Below, piece after piece: positions 17,083-25,605 of a stretch of DNA of 64,000 nt. Made by a program: the position numbers and the translations under genes. Position 1 is the first letter of the stretch; the number at the start of each line of letters is the position of its first letter. The notes under the pieces are model-generated. The model was given only the letters and a program-made list of their open reading frames with translations. It ran no database searches and was not told the DNA's origin. Source of the stretch: JAXLRU01 sp046330935 (GTDB lineage: Bacteria > Actinomycetota > Actinomycetes > Actinomycetales > Kineosporiaceae); assembly GCA_046330935.1 (NCBI GenBank), contig JAXLRU010000002.1:992001-1056000 (forward strand), in the 5' to 3' direction.

Positions 17083-17378
17083 GGAAACCCTTCCAACGTG
17101 GCGGTAACGCCCATCTCCGTCAGCTCGGAAGTGAGCGATCACATCGTCGTCCGCCGATGGTTCCGCTCACCTTCACTGCGGCCTCGGGGGGTGTCAAGGA
17201 AGGGGCGGAGGTCCCGCGCCGGGAGGCCCCGATGCGGCCTCGTAACGGACGTTGCGAGAAAGTCTGTGCCGGAGTGCATCAGTTCCGGGCCCCGCGCCTC
17301 CTGATGCCGGCACCGGGACGACGACGGCGACGTCCCCGGGGAAGCCGCCGCCCCCGCTCGTCCCGCGTCTGGAGAACC

Positions 17379-18230
17379 ATGCCTTCCGCACCGTCGCTGC
17401 GCCGCGCCGCCGTCACGGCCGTCCTCGCTCTCACCGCCCTCGCCGTGAGCGCCTGCAGCGGCTCCGAGCCTGTCACCGCTCCCGCCGCCGCCCTCGCGAC
17501 GACGACCCCGGCCAGCACCCCGGCCGGGTCCGCACCCGCCGCAGCCACGACGACGGCGAGCCCCACGGCGTCCCGCACCGCGGCCGTCGCCCGCCCGCTG
17601 ACGGCCACGTTGGGCCAGCACCTGCGCGGCTCCCGCGGCACCTACCGCTGGGACCTCACCTACCCGAGCTTCTCGGGCGGTCCCGCCGCCGCCGAGGCCG
17701 ACCGGCGCATGAGCGCGACCCTGGACACCGCCGTGGCCGCCTGGGCGGACGGCGTCACCGCGCCGGGCGAGCCGGCCTCGACGGATCCGCGCGAGCTGAC
17801 CGGGCAGGCCGAGGTGACCGTGAACGACGGGCGCACCCTGCAGGTGCGGCTGGGCACGTACCACTACGTGCAGGGGGCCGCGCACGGCATCTCCTCGACC
17901 TACACCCTCGCCCTCGACGTCACCGCGACGCCGGCGAAGCCGCTCCTGCTACGCGGCCTGCTGCGCGACCCGGCCGCCGCCTACGCAGCCTTCCGGCGCG
18001 AGGTGACCAGGCAGGCGGCCGCCGACGGCGCCGTCGTCGAGGGGGACGGGGTCTCGGCGAAGGACGCGAACTGGGCCGCGTGGCAGAGCGGCCCGAAGGG
18101 ACTCACCTTCTTCTTCGGCTCCTACCAGCTCGGTGCCTTCCCCGCCGCCGACTACACGGTGCCGTGGAGCGTGGCCCGGCCGCTGCTCACTCCCGACGCC
18201 GCACGCCTGCTGGCCGCTGCCGCGTCCTGA
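17379..18230 (+). CDS. RsiV-like (DUF3298) lipoprotein
   Basis: A 283-residue protein with a lipobox (TALAVSAC, Cys at about 26), a Thr/Ala/Pro linker to residue 65, then a domain of the RsiV/DUF3298 type: ...YRWDLTYPSFSGG, GTYHYVQGAAHGISSTYTLALDV, FFFGSYQLGAFPAADYTVPWSVARPLL. In Bacillus the related RsiV binds lysozyme and releases a sigma factor. Free lipoprotein versions like this one lack the anti-sigma segment, so a peptidoglycan- or glycan-sensing role is only a possibility. ATG 17379 has GGAG 4 nt upstream. A 296-bp AT-poor gap lies between this gene and the divergent hydrolase; I see no further gene in it. Confidence 0.75.
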   Translation: MPSAPSLRRAAVTAVLALTALAVSACSGSEPVTAPAAALATTTPASTPAGSAPAAATTTASPTASRTAAVARPLTATLGQHLRGSRGTYRWDLTYPSFSGGPAAAEADRRMSATLDTAVAAWADGVTAPGEPASTDPRELTGQAEVTVNDGRTLQVRLGTYHYVQGAAHGISSTYTLALDVTATPAKPLLLRGLLRDPAAAYAAFRREVTRQAAADGAVVEGDGVSAKDANWAAWQSGPKGLTFFFGSYQLGAFPAADYTVPWSVARPLLTPDAARLLAAAAS

Positions 18231-18239
18231 GCCCGCGGT

Positions 18240-18290
18240 CGAGGTGGGTGCATCCGCCGCGGAATAACCGCGCCCAACGCACCCACCTCG
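18240..18290 (+). terminator. Compound stem-loop after the RsiV-like gene
   Basis: A perfect 12-bp outer stem (18240-18251 with 18279-18290) encloses an inner hairpin CGCGG-AATAA-CCGCG at 18259-18273. It lies 9 bp after the stop and most likely terminates the gene. Confidence 0.6.
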
Positions 18291-18372
18291 GCACCGGAGG
18301 GCGACCGATGCCCGCACGAGACGCCCGGCAATCGCCTGGCCCCGGCCGCCGTCGCGGTGGCAGCCTGACCGG

Positions 18373-18783
18373 ATGGGTTCGGGCAAGCGCAGGGAGACGT
18401 TCGCCGAGGTCGTGCGCGCGTTGAAGGACGCCCCCGTCGTGGCCGTCACCGCGCCGCCGCCGTCGAGCGTCGAGCTGGTGGGTGACGGCGTGCGATTCCC
18501 CGACGGGACGGCGTACACGCTCGTGGGCGACGCCGCCCCGGCGGAAGTCCGCGCTCATGTCGTGGCGGGTGCCCCGGTGGTGTGGGACGCGTGCGGCTGC
18601 GCCGGCGGGTGCCCGCTGGTCGTGCTCGACCCGGACGACGTGCGTCACGCCGCCGAGGCTGGTCCGCCCAGGTTGTCGACGAGCAAGCGGCGTGGGGGCG
18701 CGGTGTCCGTGGGGCGGGCCGACGACGGTCGAGTGGTGGTGCTCGTCGAGGGCTGGGTCGCCTGGGGTGACCTTCTCGCCTGA
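18373..18783 (+). CDS. Small hypothetical protein with a CxCxxxC cluster
   Basis: A 136-residue protein without signal peptide or membrane helix. Its centre carries WDACGCAGGCPLVVLDPDD, three closely spaced cysteines that could bind a metal. The ends are beta-rich (SSVELVGDGVRFPDGTAYTLV, GRVVVLVEGWVAWGDLLA). It lies between a terminator-like stem-loop and cheA, and its own ribosome-binding site is weak. I recognise no family. It is not obviously part of the chemotaxis operon, which begins 125 bp later with its own strong ribosome-binding site. Confidence 0.6.
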   Translation: MGSGKRRETFAEVVRALKDAPVVAVTAPPPSSVELVGDGVRFPDGTAYTLVGDAAPAEVRAHVVAGAPVVWDACGCAGGCPLVVLDPDDVRHAAEAGPPRLSTSKRRGGAVSVGRADDGRVVVLVEGWVAWGDLLA

Positions 18784-18908
18784 GCACCTGAGCACCGCCC
18801 GGCCCACCTCGGCGCGAATCGTCCACCCCTGAGACGACATCGGCTCAAGTCGACCCGGTCGATCCCCGATGAGTACCTCGTCGCACCCGCGAGGAGGAGA
18901 GGCCGTCG

Positions 18909-21461
18909 ATGGACGCGATCGACGAGATCGTTGCCGAGTTCCTGGTCGAGTCACACGAGAACCTGGACCAGTTGGACCGTGACCTGCTCGCACTCGAGCA
19001 GAACCCGGGATCCCGGGAGCTGCTCGCCAGCGTTTTCCGGACGATCCACACCATCAAGGGCACGAGTGGCTTCCTGGCGTTCCACCGCCTGGAGAAGATC
19101 ACCCACGTCGGCGAGAACCTGCTGTCGCGGCTGCGCGACGGCAAGATCCAGCTGACGGAGGAGCGGTCCACCGCCCTGCTGAAGATGGTGGACGCCGTCC
19201 GCGGCCTGCTGCGAGCCATCGAGGCCACCGGCGCCGAGGACGACGTCGACCTGACGTCGCTGGTCTCCGAGCTGCAGGCCCTGCTGGAGGACGGCGCCCC
19301 GGTGCCCGAGGCCCCCGCCGAGGAGGCCGCCCCGGAGCCGGTGGCCGAGGCCCTCGCCGAGGAGGCCGCCCCGGCCGAGGCCGCGCCCGAGGCCGAGCCG
19401 ATCGCCGTCGCCGGCGACCTCAGCCTGCACGCGGCCGCGGCAGCCCCCAAGAAGACCACCCGCTCACGGCGCAAGGCGGCCGCCCCGGCCCAGGAGCCCG
19501 CCGCTCCCGCCGAGGCACCCGCGGCGCCGGCCCCCGCGGCCCCCGCGGCCGGCGGCCCGGGCGTCCCGCCGATCGGCGAGGTGCTCGTGGCGGCGGGAGC
19601 GACCACCCCCGACGCCGTGGAGATCGCGCGCATGGAACAGGACCTGGGGGACGCCCGCCCCATCGGGCAGATCCTCGTCGACCACGGCAAGGCGGCCCCC
19701 GCGGCCGTCGAGCACGCCGTCGAGACCCAGACCGCGGCCCGCTCGGTCGTCGACAGCTCGGTCCGCGTGGACGTCGAGCTGCTCGACTCGCTGATGCGGC
19801 TGGTCGGTGAGCTGGTGCTCGCCCGCAACCAGCTCGTGAGCCGTCTCGACGACGCGAAGGACTCCGCGCTCGCCCGCTCCGCCCAGCGCCTGTCGCTGGT
19901 CACGAGCGAGCTGCAGGAGCAGGTCATGAAGACCCGCATGCAGCCCGTCGACGCCGTCTGGTCGAAGCTGCCGCGCGTCGTCCGCGACCTCGCCAAGACG
20001 TGCGGGCGCCAGGTGCGCCTGGAGATGGAAGGCCGGGAGACCGAGCTCGACCGCTCCGTCCTCGAGGCCATCAAGGACCCGCTGACCCACCTCGTGCGCA
20101 ACGCCGTCGACCACGGCATCGAGCCGCCGGAGCGCCGCCGCGCCGCCGGCAAGGGCGACGAGGGCCTGCTGAAGCTGCGCGCCTACCACGAGGCCGGGCA
20201 GGTCCACCTCGAGATCATCGACGACGGCGCCGGCATCGATCCGCAGAAGATCGCCGCCAAGGCGATCGAGCGCGGCCTGGTGTCGCAAGCGCAGATCGCG
20301 ACCATGACTCCCCGCGAGATCATCCAGATGATCTTCCTGCCGGGCTTCTCCACCATGGAGAAGGTCACCAACGTGTCGGGCCGCGGCGTCGGCATGGACG
20401 TCGTGAAGACCCGGATCGAGGGCATCGGCGGCTCGGTCGACGTCACCAGCAAGCCCGGCAAGGGCTCCGTCTTCCGGCTCACCATCCCGCTGACCCTGGC
20501 GATCATTCCCGCGCTGACCATCGGCTGCGACGGCCGCCGCTACGCCGTCCCGCAGGTGTCGGTGCTGGAGCTGGTCCGCCTCAACGGCGAGCACGCCCGC
20601 GGCGGCATCGAGCTCATCTCGGGCGCCCCGGTCTACCGGCTGCGCGACATGCTGCTGCCCCTGGTGCGCCTCGACGAGCAGCTCGGCCTCGTGCCGATGC
20701 ACTCGGCCGACGAGGAGCAGCCCGGCGCCGACGGGCGGGGCGGGTTCATCGTCGTCCTGCACGCCGAGCAGCAGCGCTTCGGGCTGGTCGTGGACGACGT
20801 CCTCGACACCCAGGAGATCGTCGTCAAGCCGCTGGGACGCCACCTCAAGGGCATCCCCGCCTACGCCGGCGCGACCATCCTGGGCGACGGCACCGTCGTC
20901 CTGATCCTGGACGCCGCGACGCTCGCCCGCCGCGCCAACGTCCTGCACGGCGGCACCACCGCCGCCGCCGAGGACCGCACCAGCGAGGTGGAGGCCGTGG
21001 ACCCGGTGCTCGTCGTCGAGGTCGCCAGCGACCGCCGCGCCGCCATTCCGCTCGACATGGTCACGCGCCTGGAGGAGATCCCGGCCGCGAGCATCGAGCA
21101 CGTCGGCGGCCGCGAGGTCGTCCAGTACCGCGGGCACATCATGCCCCTGGTGCGGCTGTCGAACCTGCTCGGCGCCTACGGCGGCGGGGACGAGAACGGC
21201 AACGTCCAGATGGTCGTGTACACCCGCGGCTCCCGCAGCGTCGGCTTCGTCGTGGAACGCATCCTCGACATCGCCACCGAACGCACCGGCTCGCGCAGCG
21301 ACATCGACGACCACGCGCTCGTCGGGTCGGTCGTCGTCGGCGACAAGGTGGTCGAGCTGCTCGACGTCCAGTCCGCGGTGCTCGCCGCGGACCCGCACTT
21401 CTACTCCGGCGCCGGCTCCGACGGCGGCCCGGGCAGTGTCTTCGAGGAGGCCCTGGCATGA
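18909..21461 (+). CDS. cheA: Chemotaxis histidine kinase CheA with two C-terminal CheW-like domains
   Basis: An 850-residue kinase. Residues 1-105 are the HPt domain with the phosphoacceptor in FRTIHTIKG (His47). An Ala/Pro/Glu linker spans about 130-215. Residues 216-275 (PPIGEVLVAAGATTPDAVEIA... IGQILVDHGKAAPAAVEHAVETQ) look like two MshEN-type repeats where a P2 domain would be expected. The dimerisation helices start near 280. The ATPase domain runs about 385-525 (N box HLVRNAVDHGIEPPERR, G1 DDGAGID, G2 GRGVGMDVVK). Two CheW-like domains follow (about 530-690 and 697-835). It starts behind GAGGAGGAG and overlaps cheW by 4 nt. It phosphorylates CheY and CheB in receptor arrays. Confidence 0.95.
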   Translation: MDAIDEIVAEFLVESHENLDQLDRDLLALEQNPGSRELLASVFRTIHTIKGTSGFLAFHRLEKITHVGENLLSRLRDGKIQLTEERSTALLKMVDAVRGLLRAIEATGAEDDVDLTSLVSELQALLEDGAPVPEAPAEEAAPEPVAEALAEEAAPAEAAPEAEPIAVAGDLSLHAAAAAPKKTTRSRRKAAAPAQEPAAPAEAPAAPAPAAPAAGGPGVPPIGEVLVAAGATTPDAVEIARMEQDLGDARPIGQILVDHGKAAPAAVEHAVETQTAARSVVDSSVRVDVELLDSLMRLVGELVLARNQLVSRLDDAKDSALARSAQRLSLVTSELQEQVMKTRMQPVDAVWSKLPRVVRDLAKTCGRQVRLEMEGRETELDRSVLEAIKDPLTHLVRNAVDHGIEPPERRRAAGKGDEGLLKLRAYHEAGQVHLEIIDDGAGIDPQKIAAKAIERGLVSQAQIATMTPREIIQMIFLPGFSTMEKVTNVSGRGVGMDVVKTRIEGIGGSVDVTSKPGKGSVFRLTIPLTLAIIPALTIGCDGRRYAVPQVSVLELVRLNGEHARGGIELISGAPVYRLRDMLLPLVRLDEQLGLVPMHSADEEQPGADGRGGFIVVLHAEQQRFGLVVDDVLDTQEIVVKPLGRHLKGIPAYAGATILGDGTVVLILDAATLARRANVLHGGTTAAAEDRTSEVEAVDPVLVVEVASDRRAAIPLDMVTRLEEIPAASIEHVGGREVVQYRGHIMPLVRLSNLLGAYGGGDENGNVQMVVYTRGSRSVGFVVERILDIATERTGSRSDIDDHALVGSVVVGDKVVELLDVQSAVLAADPHFYSGAGSDGGPGSVFEEALA

Positions 21462-21889
21462 ACCAGCTGTCGACCTTCTACGTCGGCAAGTACCTCTTCG
21501 GGGTCGACGTGGCCCTGGTCCAGGAGGTCGTGAGGCTCCAGTCGATCACCCCGGTGCCGCTGGCACAGCCGGAGATCGCCGGGCTGATCAACCTGCGGGG
21601 CGAGGTGCTCACCGCGATCGACCTGCGGACCCGGCTCGGGCTTCCCCCGGCCGAGATCCAGAAGGAGCCCGTCAACGTGGTCGTCCGCGTCGGCGACGAG
21701 CCGGTGAGCCTGCTCGTCGACGAGATCGGCGGCGTCCTCGAGGTCTCCCAGGTGCCGTTCGAGACGACGCCGTCCACCGTGGACGAGCGGGTCCGTGACC
21801 TGCTGCTCGGCGCGTTCACGCTGCCCGACCGGCTGCTGCTCGCCCTCAACGCGCCCAAGGTGCTCGACTGCGTCGGCGTCTCCGCCTGA
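21458..21889 (+). CDS. cheW: Chemotaxis coupling protein CheW
   Basis: A 143-residue single CheW domain: LSTFYVGKYLFGVDVALVQEVVRLQSITPVPLAQPEIAGLINLRGEVLTAIDLRTRLGLP. It has the conserved LRGEVLTAIDL element that docks receptors and CheA. The ATGA overlap with cheA indicates translational coupling. After the stop the operon is interrupted by a 441-bp untranslated stretch with two large stem-loops before cheY. Confidence 0.93.
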   Translation: MNQLSTFYVGKYLFGVDVALVQEVVRLQSITPVPLAQPEIAGLINLRGEVLTAIDLRTRLGLPPAEIQKEPVNVVVRVGDEPVSLLVDEIGGVLEVSQVPFETTPSTVDERVRDLLLGAFTLPDRLLLALNAPKVLDCVGVSA

Positions 21890-21921
21890 CGCAGGAGTTC
21901 CACCCGCTCCACCCCCCTTCC

Positions 21922-21960
21922 CGCGACCGCCGGGGACGCCCTGCGTCCCCGGCGGTCGCG
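21922..21960 (+). terminator. Strong hairpin after cheW
   Basis: A perfect 17-bp GC stem (21922-21938 with 21944-21960) closes a 5-nt CCCTG loop, 33 nt after the cheW stop. It should end or attenuate transcription of the cheA-cheW unit. Confidence 0.75.
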
Positions 21961-21990
21961 CGTCCGGGCGCCTCTCGCCCGCCTGGCCCA

Positions 21991-22064
21991 CGGCAGATGC
22001 GCGGCCTCCGTGAGGACACGCCGAGACGTCGCGGCCGCACCTCACGGAGCCTGCGCATCTGCCG
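21991..22064 (+). promoter_or_regulatory. Second long stem-loop in the cheW-cheY gap
   Basis: Arms 21991-22015 and 22040-22064 (25 nt each) pair with only two or three internal mismatches around a 24-nt loop that itself contains the palindrome GCGGCCGC. The rest of the 441-bp gap (22065-22330) holds no convincing gene. It is C-rich with several short purine-poor runs and must contain the cheY ribosome-binding region and probably a promoter. Confidence 0.5.
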
Positions 22065-22330
22065 GCGGTCTCGCACCGGCGTCCGCCCAACGGCCCCCTC
22101 GCGCCCGTGCCGCCCCGACATTCGCCCGGTCGGGTGAGGTGCGGCTCGCAAGATCGGCGAACCACCCGAAAGGTCCACCAAGACCTCGCCCGGAGGGCTC
22201 AACACCACCCCCCGAACGACCGAGACAAGCACCAGAAGCAGTCCCCAGGACACCAAACAGCAGCCTCCGCCCGCGGCACCCGAGACCACCGGGTCCACGA
22301 CGGCCGGTCCAGTCATCGAGAGGCACACAG

Positions 22331-22702
22331 ATGCTCGCTCTGATCGTCGACGACTCGCGCGCCATGCGGTCGATCGTCACCCGGCTGCTGTCGAACCTGG
22401 GCTTCGACGTCGCCCAGGCCGGCGACGGTGCGGAGGCCCTGGCCGTCCTCGACGCCGGCACCCGCCCGGACGTCATCCTGGTCGACTGGAACATGCCCGT
22501 GATGGACGGGCTCACCTTCATCAAGCAGGTCCGCAGCCGCGACGACCTGCGCGACATCTCGTTGATGATGGTGACGACCGAGTCCGAGCAGGGGCAGATC
22601 GTGCGGGCCCTCGCCGCAGGCGCCCACGAGTACGTCATCAAGCCCTTCACCGACGACGTCATCGCCGAGAAGCTCGCGCTGCTGGGGCTGGGTGCCGCAT
22701 GA
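22331..22702 (+). CDS. cheY: Response regulator receiver protein CheY
   Basis: A 123-residue stand-alone receiver domain. Acidic pocket LIVDDSRAMR, phospho-acceptor in ILVDWNMPVMDG (Asp about 51), Thr in MMVTTESEQ and the conserved Lys in VIKPFTDD are all present. No output domain is attached. In chemotaxis the phosphorylated form binds the flagellar switch. It overlaps cheB by 4 nt. Confidence 0.92.
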   Translation: MLALIVDDSRAMRSIVTRLLSNLGFDVAQAGDGAEALAVLDAGTRPDVILVDWNMPVMDGLTFIKQVRSRDDLRDISLMMVTTESEQGQIVRALAAGAHEYVIKPFTDDVIAEKLALLGLGAA

Positions 22703-23802
22703 GCCAGCCCAGTACGCGCATCCGCGTGCTGGTGGTCGACGACTCGGTGGTCATCCGCAGGCTCGTCACCGACGCGCTCGCCGCGGATCCGCAGATCGAG
22801 GTCGTGGGCATCGCCCAGAACGGCAAGATCGCCCTGGAGAAGGTCGACGAGCTCAAGCCCGACGCCGTCACCATGGACATCGAGATGCCCGAGATGAACG
22901 GCATCCAGGCCGTGCGCGCGCTGCGCCGCAAGCACCCCCGCCTGCCGATCGTCATGTTCTCGACGCTCACCGAGCGGGGCGGCGCCGCCACCCTCGACGC
23001 CCTCGCCGCCGGTGCCAGCGACTACGTGACGAAGCCGTCCAACGTCGGCAGCATCGCCGAGAGCCAGCACAACATCCGCGAACAGCTCATCCCGAAGCTG
23101 AAGGCGCTCGCCGGCGCCCGGCGGGTCCTCGGCAGCGCCACGTCCATGCGGGTGCCCCCGCAGGCTGCGCCGCCCACCACCGCCGCCGCACGGCGTCCGC
23201 GCACCCACGGCTTCGGCGTCCTCGCCATCGGCTGCTCCACCGGCGGCCCCGACGCGCTCGCCACCGTGCTGCCGTCGCTGCCCGCCGACCTGCCCGTCGG
23301 GGTCGTCGTCGTCCAGCACATGCCGCCGCTGTTCACGCGGCTCCTGGCCCAGCGCCTCGACGCGACCTGCAAGCTGCGGGTCACCGAGGCCGAGGCGGGG
23401 GACGTCGTGCAGCCCGGACGCATCCTGATCGCCCCCGGAGGCAAGCACATGGTGGTGCAGCGCCAGGGCACCCAGGTCGTGGTGAAACTGACCGACGACC
23501 CGCCCGAGAACTTCTGCCGTCCCGCCGTGGACGTCCTGTTCCGGTCCGTCGCGACGACGTTCGCCGAGCGCACGCTCGCGACGGTCCTCACGGGCATGGG
23601 CAAGGACGGCGAGCAGGGGGCCCGGCAGATCCGCGACGCCGGCGGCGAGGTCTTCGCCCAGGACGAGGCCAGCAGCGTCCTGTGGGGGATGCCCGGTGCC
23701 GTCGCCATGGCGGGCCAGGCCGACAAGATCCTTCCGCTCGACCGCGTCGGGCCCGAGCTCGTGACGGCGCTGACCCGTCGCGCCACCGTGGGGGTGGTCT
23801 GA
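22699..23802 (+). CDS. cheB: Chemotaxis protein-glutamate methylesterase CheB
   Basis: A 367-residue enzyme with an N-terminal receiver (VLVVDDSVVIRRLV, Asp in TMDIEMPEMNG, Lys in YVTKPSN), an Ala/Pro linker at about 145-170, and the methylesterase domain. The catalytic Ser, His and Asp lie in AIGCSTGGPDAL, VVVQHMPPLFT and VLTGMGKDGEQGA. It removes methyl groups or deamidates receptor glutamines during adaptation. The ATGA overlap with cheY and the 1-nt gap to cheR indicate a single translational unit. Confidence 0.95.
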   Translation: MSQPSTRIRVLVVDDSVVIRRLVTDALAADPQIEVVGIAQNGKIALEKVDELKPDAVTMDIEMPEMNGIQAVRALRRKHPRLPIVMFSTLTERGGAATLDALAAGASDYVTKPSNVGSIAESQHNIREQLIPKLKALAGARRVLGSATSMRVPPQAAPPTTAAARRPRTHGFGVLAIGCSTGGPDALATVLPSLPADLPVGVVVVQHMPPLFTRLLAQRLDATCKLRVTEAEAGDVVQPGRILIAPGGKHMVVQRQGTQVVVKLTDDPPENFCRPAVDVLFRSVATTFAERTLATVLTGMGKDGEQGARQIRDAGGEVFAQDEASSVLWGMPGAVAMAGQADKILPLDRVGPELVTALTRRATVGVV

Positions 23803-23803
23803 G

Positions 23804-24628
23804 ATGCCCCTGTCCTCGATGGACTTCACGTTCGTGACGCAGCTCGTGCGGCAGAAGAGCTCGATCGACCTGCAGCCGGGCAAGGAGTACCTGGTCGAGT
23901 CGCGCCTGGCCCCCGTGGCCCGGTCCGTCGGCGAGACCGACGTCTCCGCCCTGGTGGCGCGGATGCGCCGCGGCGACTCCGCCGTGGAGGCCGCCGTCGT
24001 CGACGCCCTCACCACCAACGAGACCTCCTGGTTCCGTGACGCGCACCCGTTCGACGCGTTCACGAACCACCTGCTGCCCGACGTCGCCAAGAGCGGCACG
24101 GGGCGCACCGTCACCATCTGGTCGGCGGCCTGCTCCAGCGGCCAGGAGGCCTACAGCCTGTCGATGCTCCTGCTGGACTGGCTGCCCTCCCACCCGGGCT
24201 TCAGTGCGCGGATCTACGGCACCGACATCTCGCGGACGATGGTCGAACGGGCCAGGGCCGCCAAGTACTCCCAGCTGGAAGTCAACCGAGGCCTCCGGGC
24301 TCCCGACCTGGTCAAGTACTTCGACCAGGTCGGGCGCGACTGGACGCTGCGCCCCGTCGTCACCTCGATGTGCAAGTTCGAGCTCGGCAACCTGGCGCAG
24401 CCGCCGGTGGGGGTGCCCACCTGCGACATCGTGTTCCTGCGGAACGTGTTGATCTACTTCGACATCCCCACCAAGCGGACGGTGCTCGCCAACATCAGGC
24501 GGGTGCTGCGTCCGGGCGGGTTCCTCGTGCTCGGGGGAGCCGAGAGCACGCTCAACCTCGATCCGGCCTTCCAGCGCATGGAGCTCGGCAAGGCGGTCGT
24601 CTTCCGTCACACAGGAGGTAGCGCGTGA
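23804..24628 (+). CDS. cheR: Chemotaxis receptor methyltransferase CheR
   Basis: A 274-residue SAM-dependent methyltransferase. The N-terminal helical domain (about 1-75) ends in ALTTNETSWFRD, the family signature. The SAM site is TIWSAACSSGQEAYSLSMLL, followed by YGTDISRTMVERARAAKYSQLEVNRGL and DIVFLRNVLIYFD. It adds methyl groups to receptor glutamates, opposing CheB. No C-terminal TPR or docking pentapeptide-binding extension is present. Confidence 0.95.
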   Translation: MPLSSMDFTFVTQLVRQKSSIDLQPGKEYLVESRLAPVARSVGETDVSALVARMRRGDSAVEAAVVDALTTNETSWFRDAHPFDAFTNHLLPDVAKSGTGRTVTIWSAACSSGQEAYSLSMLLLDWLPSHPGFSARIYGTDISRTMVERARAAKYSQLEVNRGLRAPDLVKYFDQVGRDWTLRPVVTSMCKFELGNLAQPPVGVPTCDIVFLRNVLIYFDIPTKRTVLANIRRVLRPGGFLVLGGAESTLNLDPAFQRMELGKAVVFRHTGGSA

Positions 24629-25182
24629 GCGCGATCGACGAGTTCGAAGAGGCGCGCGAGGACCTCGAGGCACTGCTCGTGGAGGTGCTCGGTTCGGTCT
24701 TCACCGAGGAGGCCATGCCGGTGTGGGACGACGTCCCGCCCCTGAGCGGTCCGCTCGCGGTGGCGCGCCTGGAGATCCACGACGAGGTGGAGGGCTCCTT
24801 CACCGTCGTCGAGGTCCGGCTGGGGGCCGTGGTCGCACGGGTCCTCGCCAGCCGGATGCTCATGATCCCCGACCCGACGCCCGAGGACCTCCTCGACGCC
24901 GTGGGGGAGCTGGGCAACATCGCAGGTGGCAACGTGAAGTCGCTGCTGCGCCACTCCTGCCGCCTGTCCCTGCCCACCGCCGAGATCGTGGCGGAGGTCG
25001 ATCCGCACCACGAGAGCGCCGTCGTCGTGCGCGGTGGCGTGCTGGGCCAGGTGATCGAGCTGTCCGTCCGTGCCGCGGGTACCTCCGACGGCGCGTTCTG
25101 GCCCGGTGCGTCGGCGACGGTCACCAGCCACGCCGGCGAACAGGGCTGGACCCGCAACGACGTCCTGGAGTCACAGCCATGA
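24625..25182 (+). CDS. CheX/CheC-type phosphatase-like protein
   Basis: A 185-residue protein of the CheX/CheC/FliY superfamily. The signature ExxN phosphatase motif is present once in AVGELGNIAGGNVKSLL, as in CheX. It starts with GTG directly behind GGAGGTAG inside the end of cheR (4-nt overlap) and overlaps the next cheY by 4 nt. It is expected to speed dephosphorylation of one of the CheY proteins in this operon, giving signal termination in an organism without CheZ. Confidence 0.82.
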   Translation: MSAIDEFEEAREDLEALLVEVLGSVFTEEAMPVWDDVPPLSGPLAVARLEIHDEVEGSFTVVEVRLGAVVARVLASRMLMIPDPTPEDLLDAVGELGNIAGGNVKSLLRHSCRLSLPTAEIVAEVDPHHESAVVVRGGVLGQVIELSVRAAGTSDGAFWPGASATVTSHAGEQGWTRNDVLESQP

Positions 25183-25541
25183 AGATCCTCGTCGCCGACG
25201 ACAGCCGGGCCATGCGGATGATCGTCATCCGCACCCTGCGCCAGGCCGGCTTCGCCGGTCACACGATCATCGAGGCCGAGAACGGTGCCGAGGCGCTCAC
25301 GCTGGTGGGCACCGAGCACCCCGACCTCATCCTGTCCGACTGGAACATGCCCGAGATGCTCGGCATCGACCTGCTGCAGAACCTCCGCGCGCGCGGGGTG
25401 ACGACGCCCTTCTGCTTCGTCACGTCCGAGGGGTCGGAGGAGATGCGGACGCTGGCCGCCGAGCACGGTGCCATCGGCGTGATCGCCAAGCCGTTCACCG
25501 CCGAGGTGTTCGAGGACACCCTGTCGGCCGTCGTCGTCTGA
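25179..25541 (+). CDS. Second CheY-like response regulator
   Basis: A 120-residue receiver with all catalytic residues: ILVADDSRAMRMIV, ILSDWNMPEMLG (phospho-acceptor Asp), FVTSEGSEE and VIAKPFTAE. It is about 40% identical by eye to the first CheY in the cluster. It sits between two CheX-like genes and overlaps the first, so it may be the main substrate of those phosphatases or act as a phosphate sink. Confidence 0.9.
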   Translation: MKILVADDSRAMRMIVIRTLRQAGFAGHTIIEAENGAEALTLVGTEHPDLILSDWNMPEMLGIDLLQNLRARGVTTPFCFVTSEGSEEMRTLAAEHGAIGVIAKPFTAEVFEDTLSAVVV

Positions 25542-25605
25542 CCTGACCGCCGGGCCAGACCTCCTGTTCCAGTACGAGCCCCTCCCGCACCGTGAAGGAC
25601 CCGCC

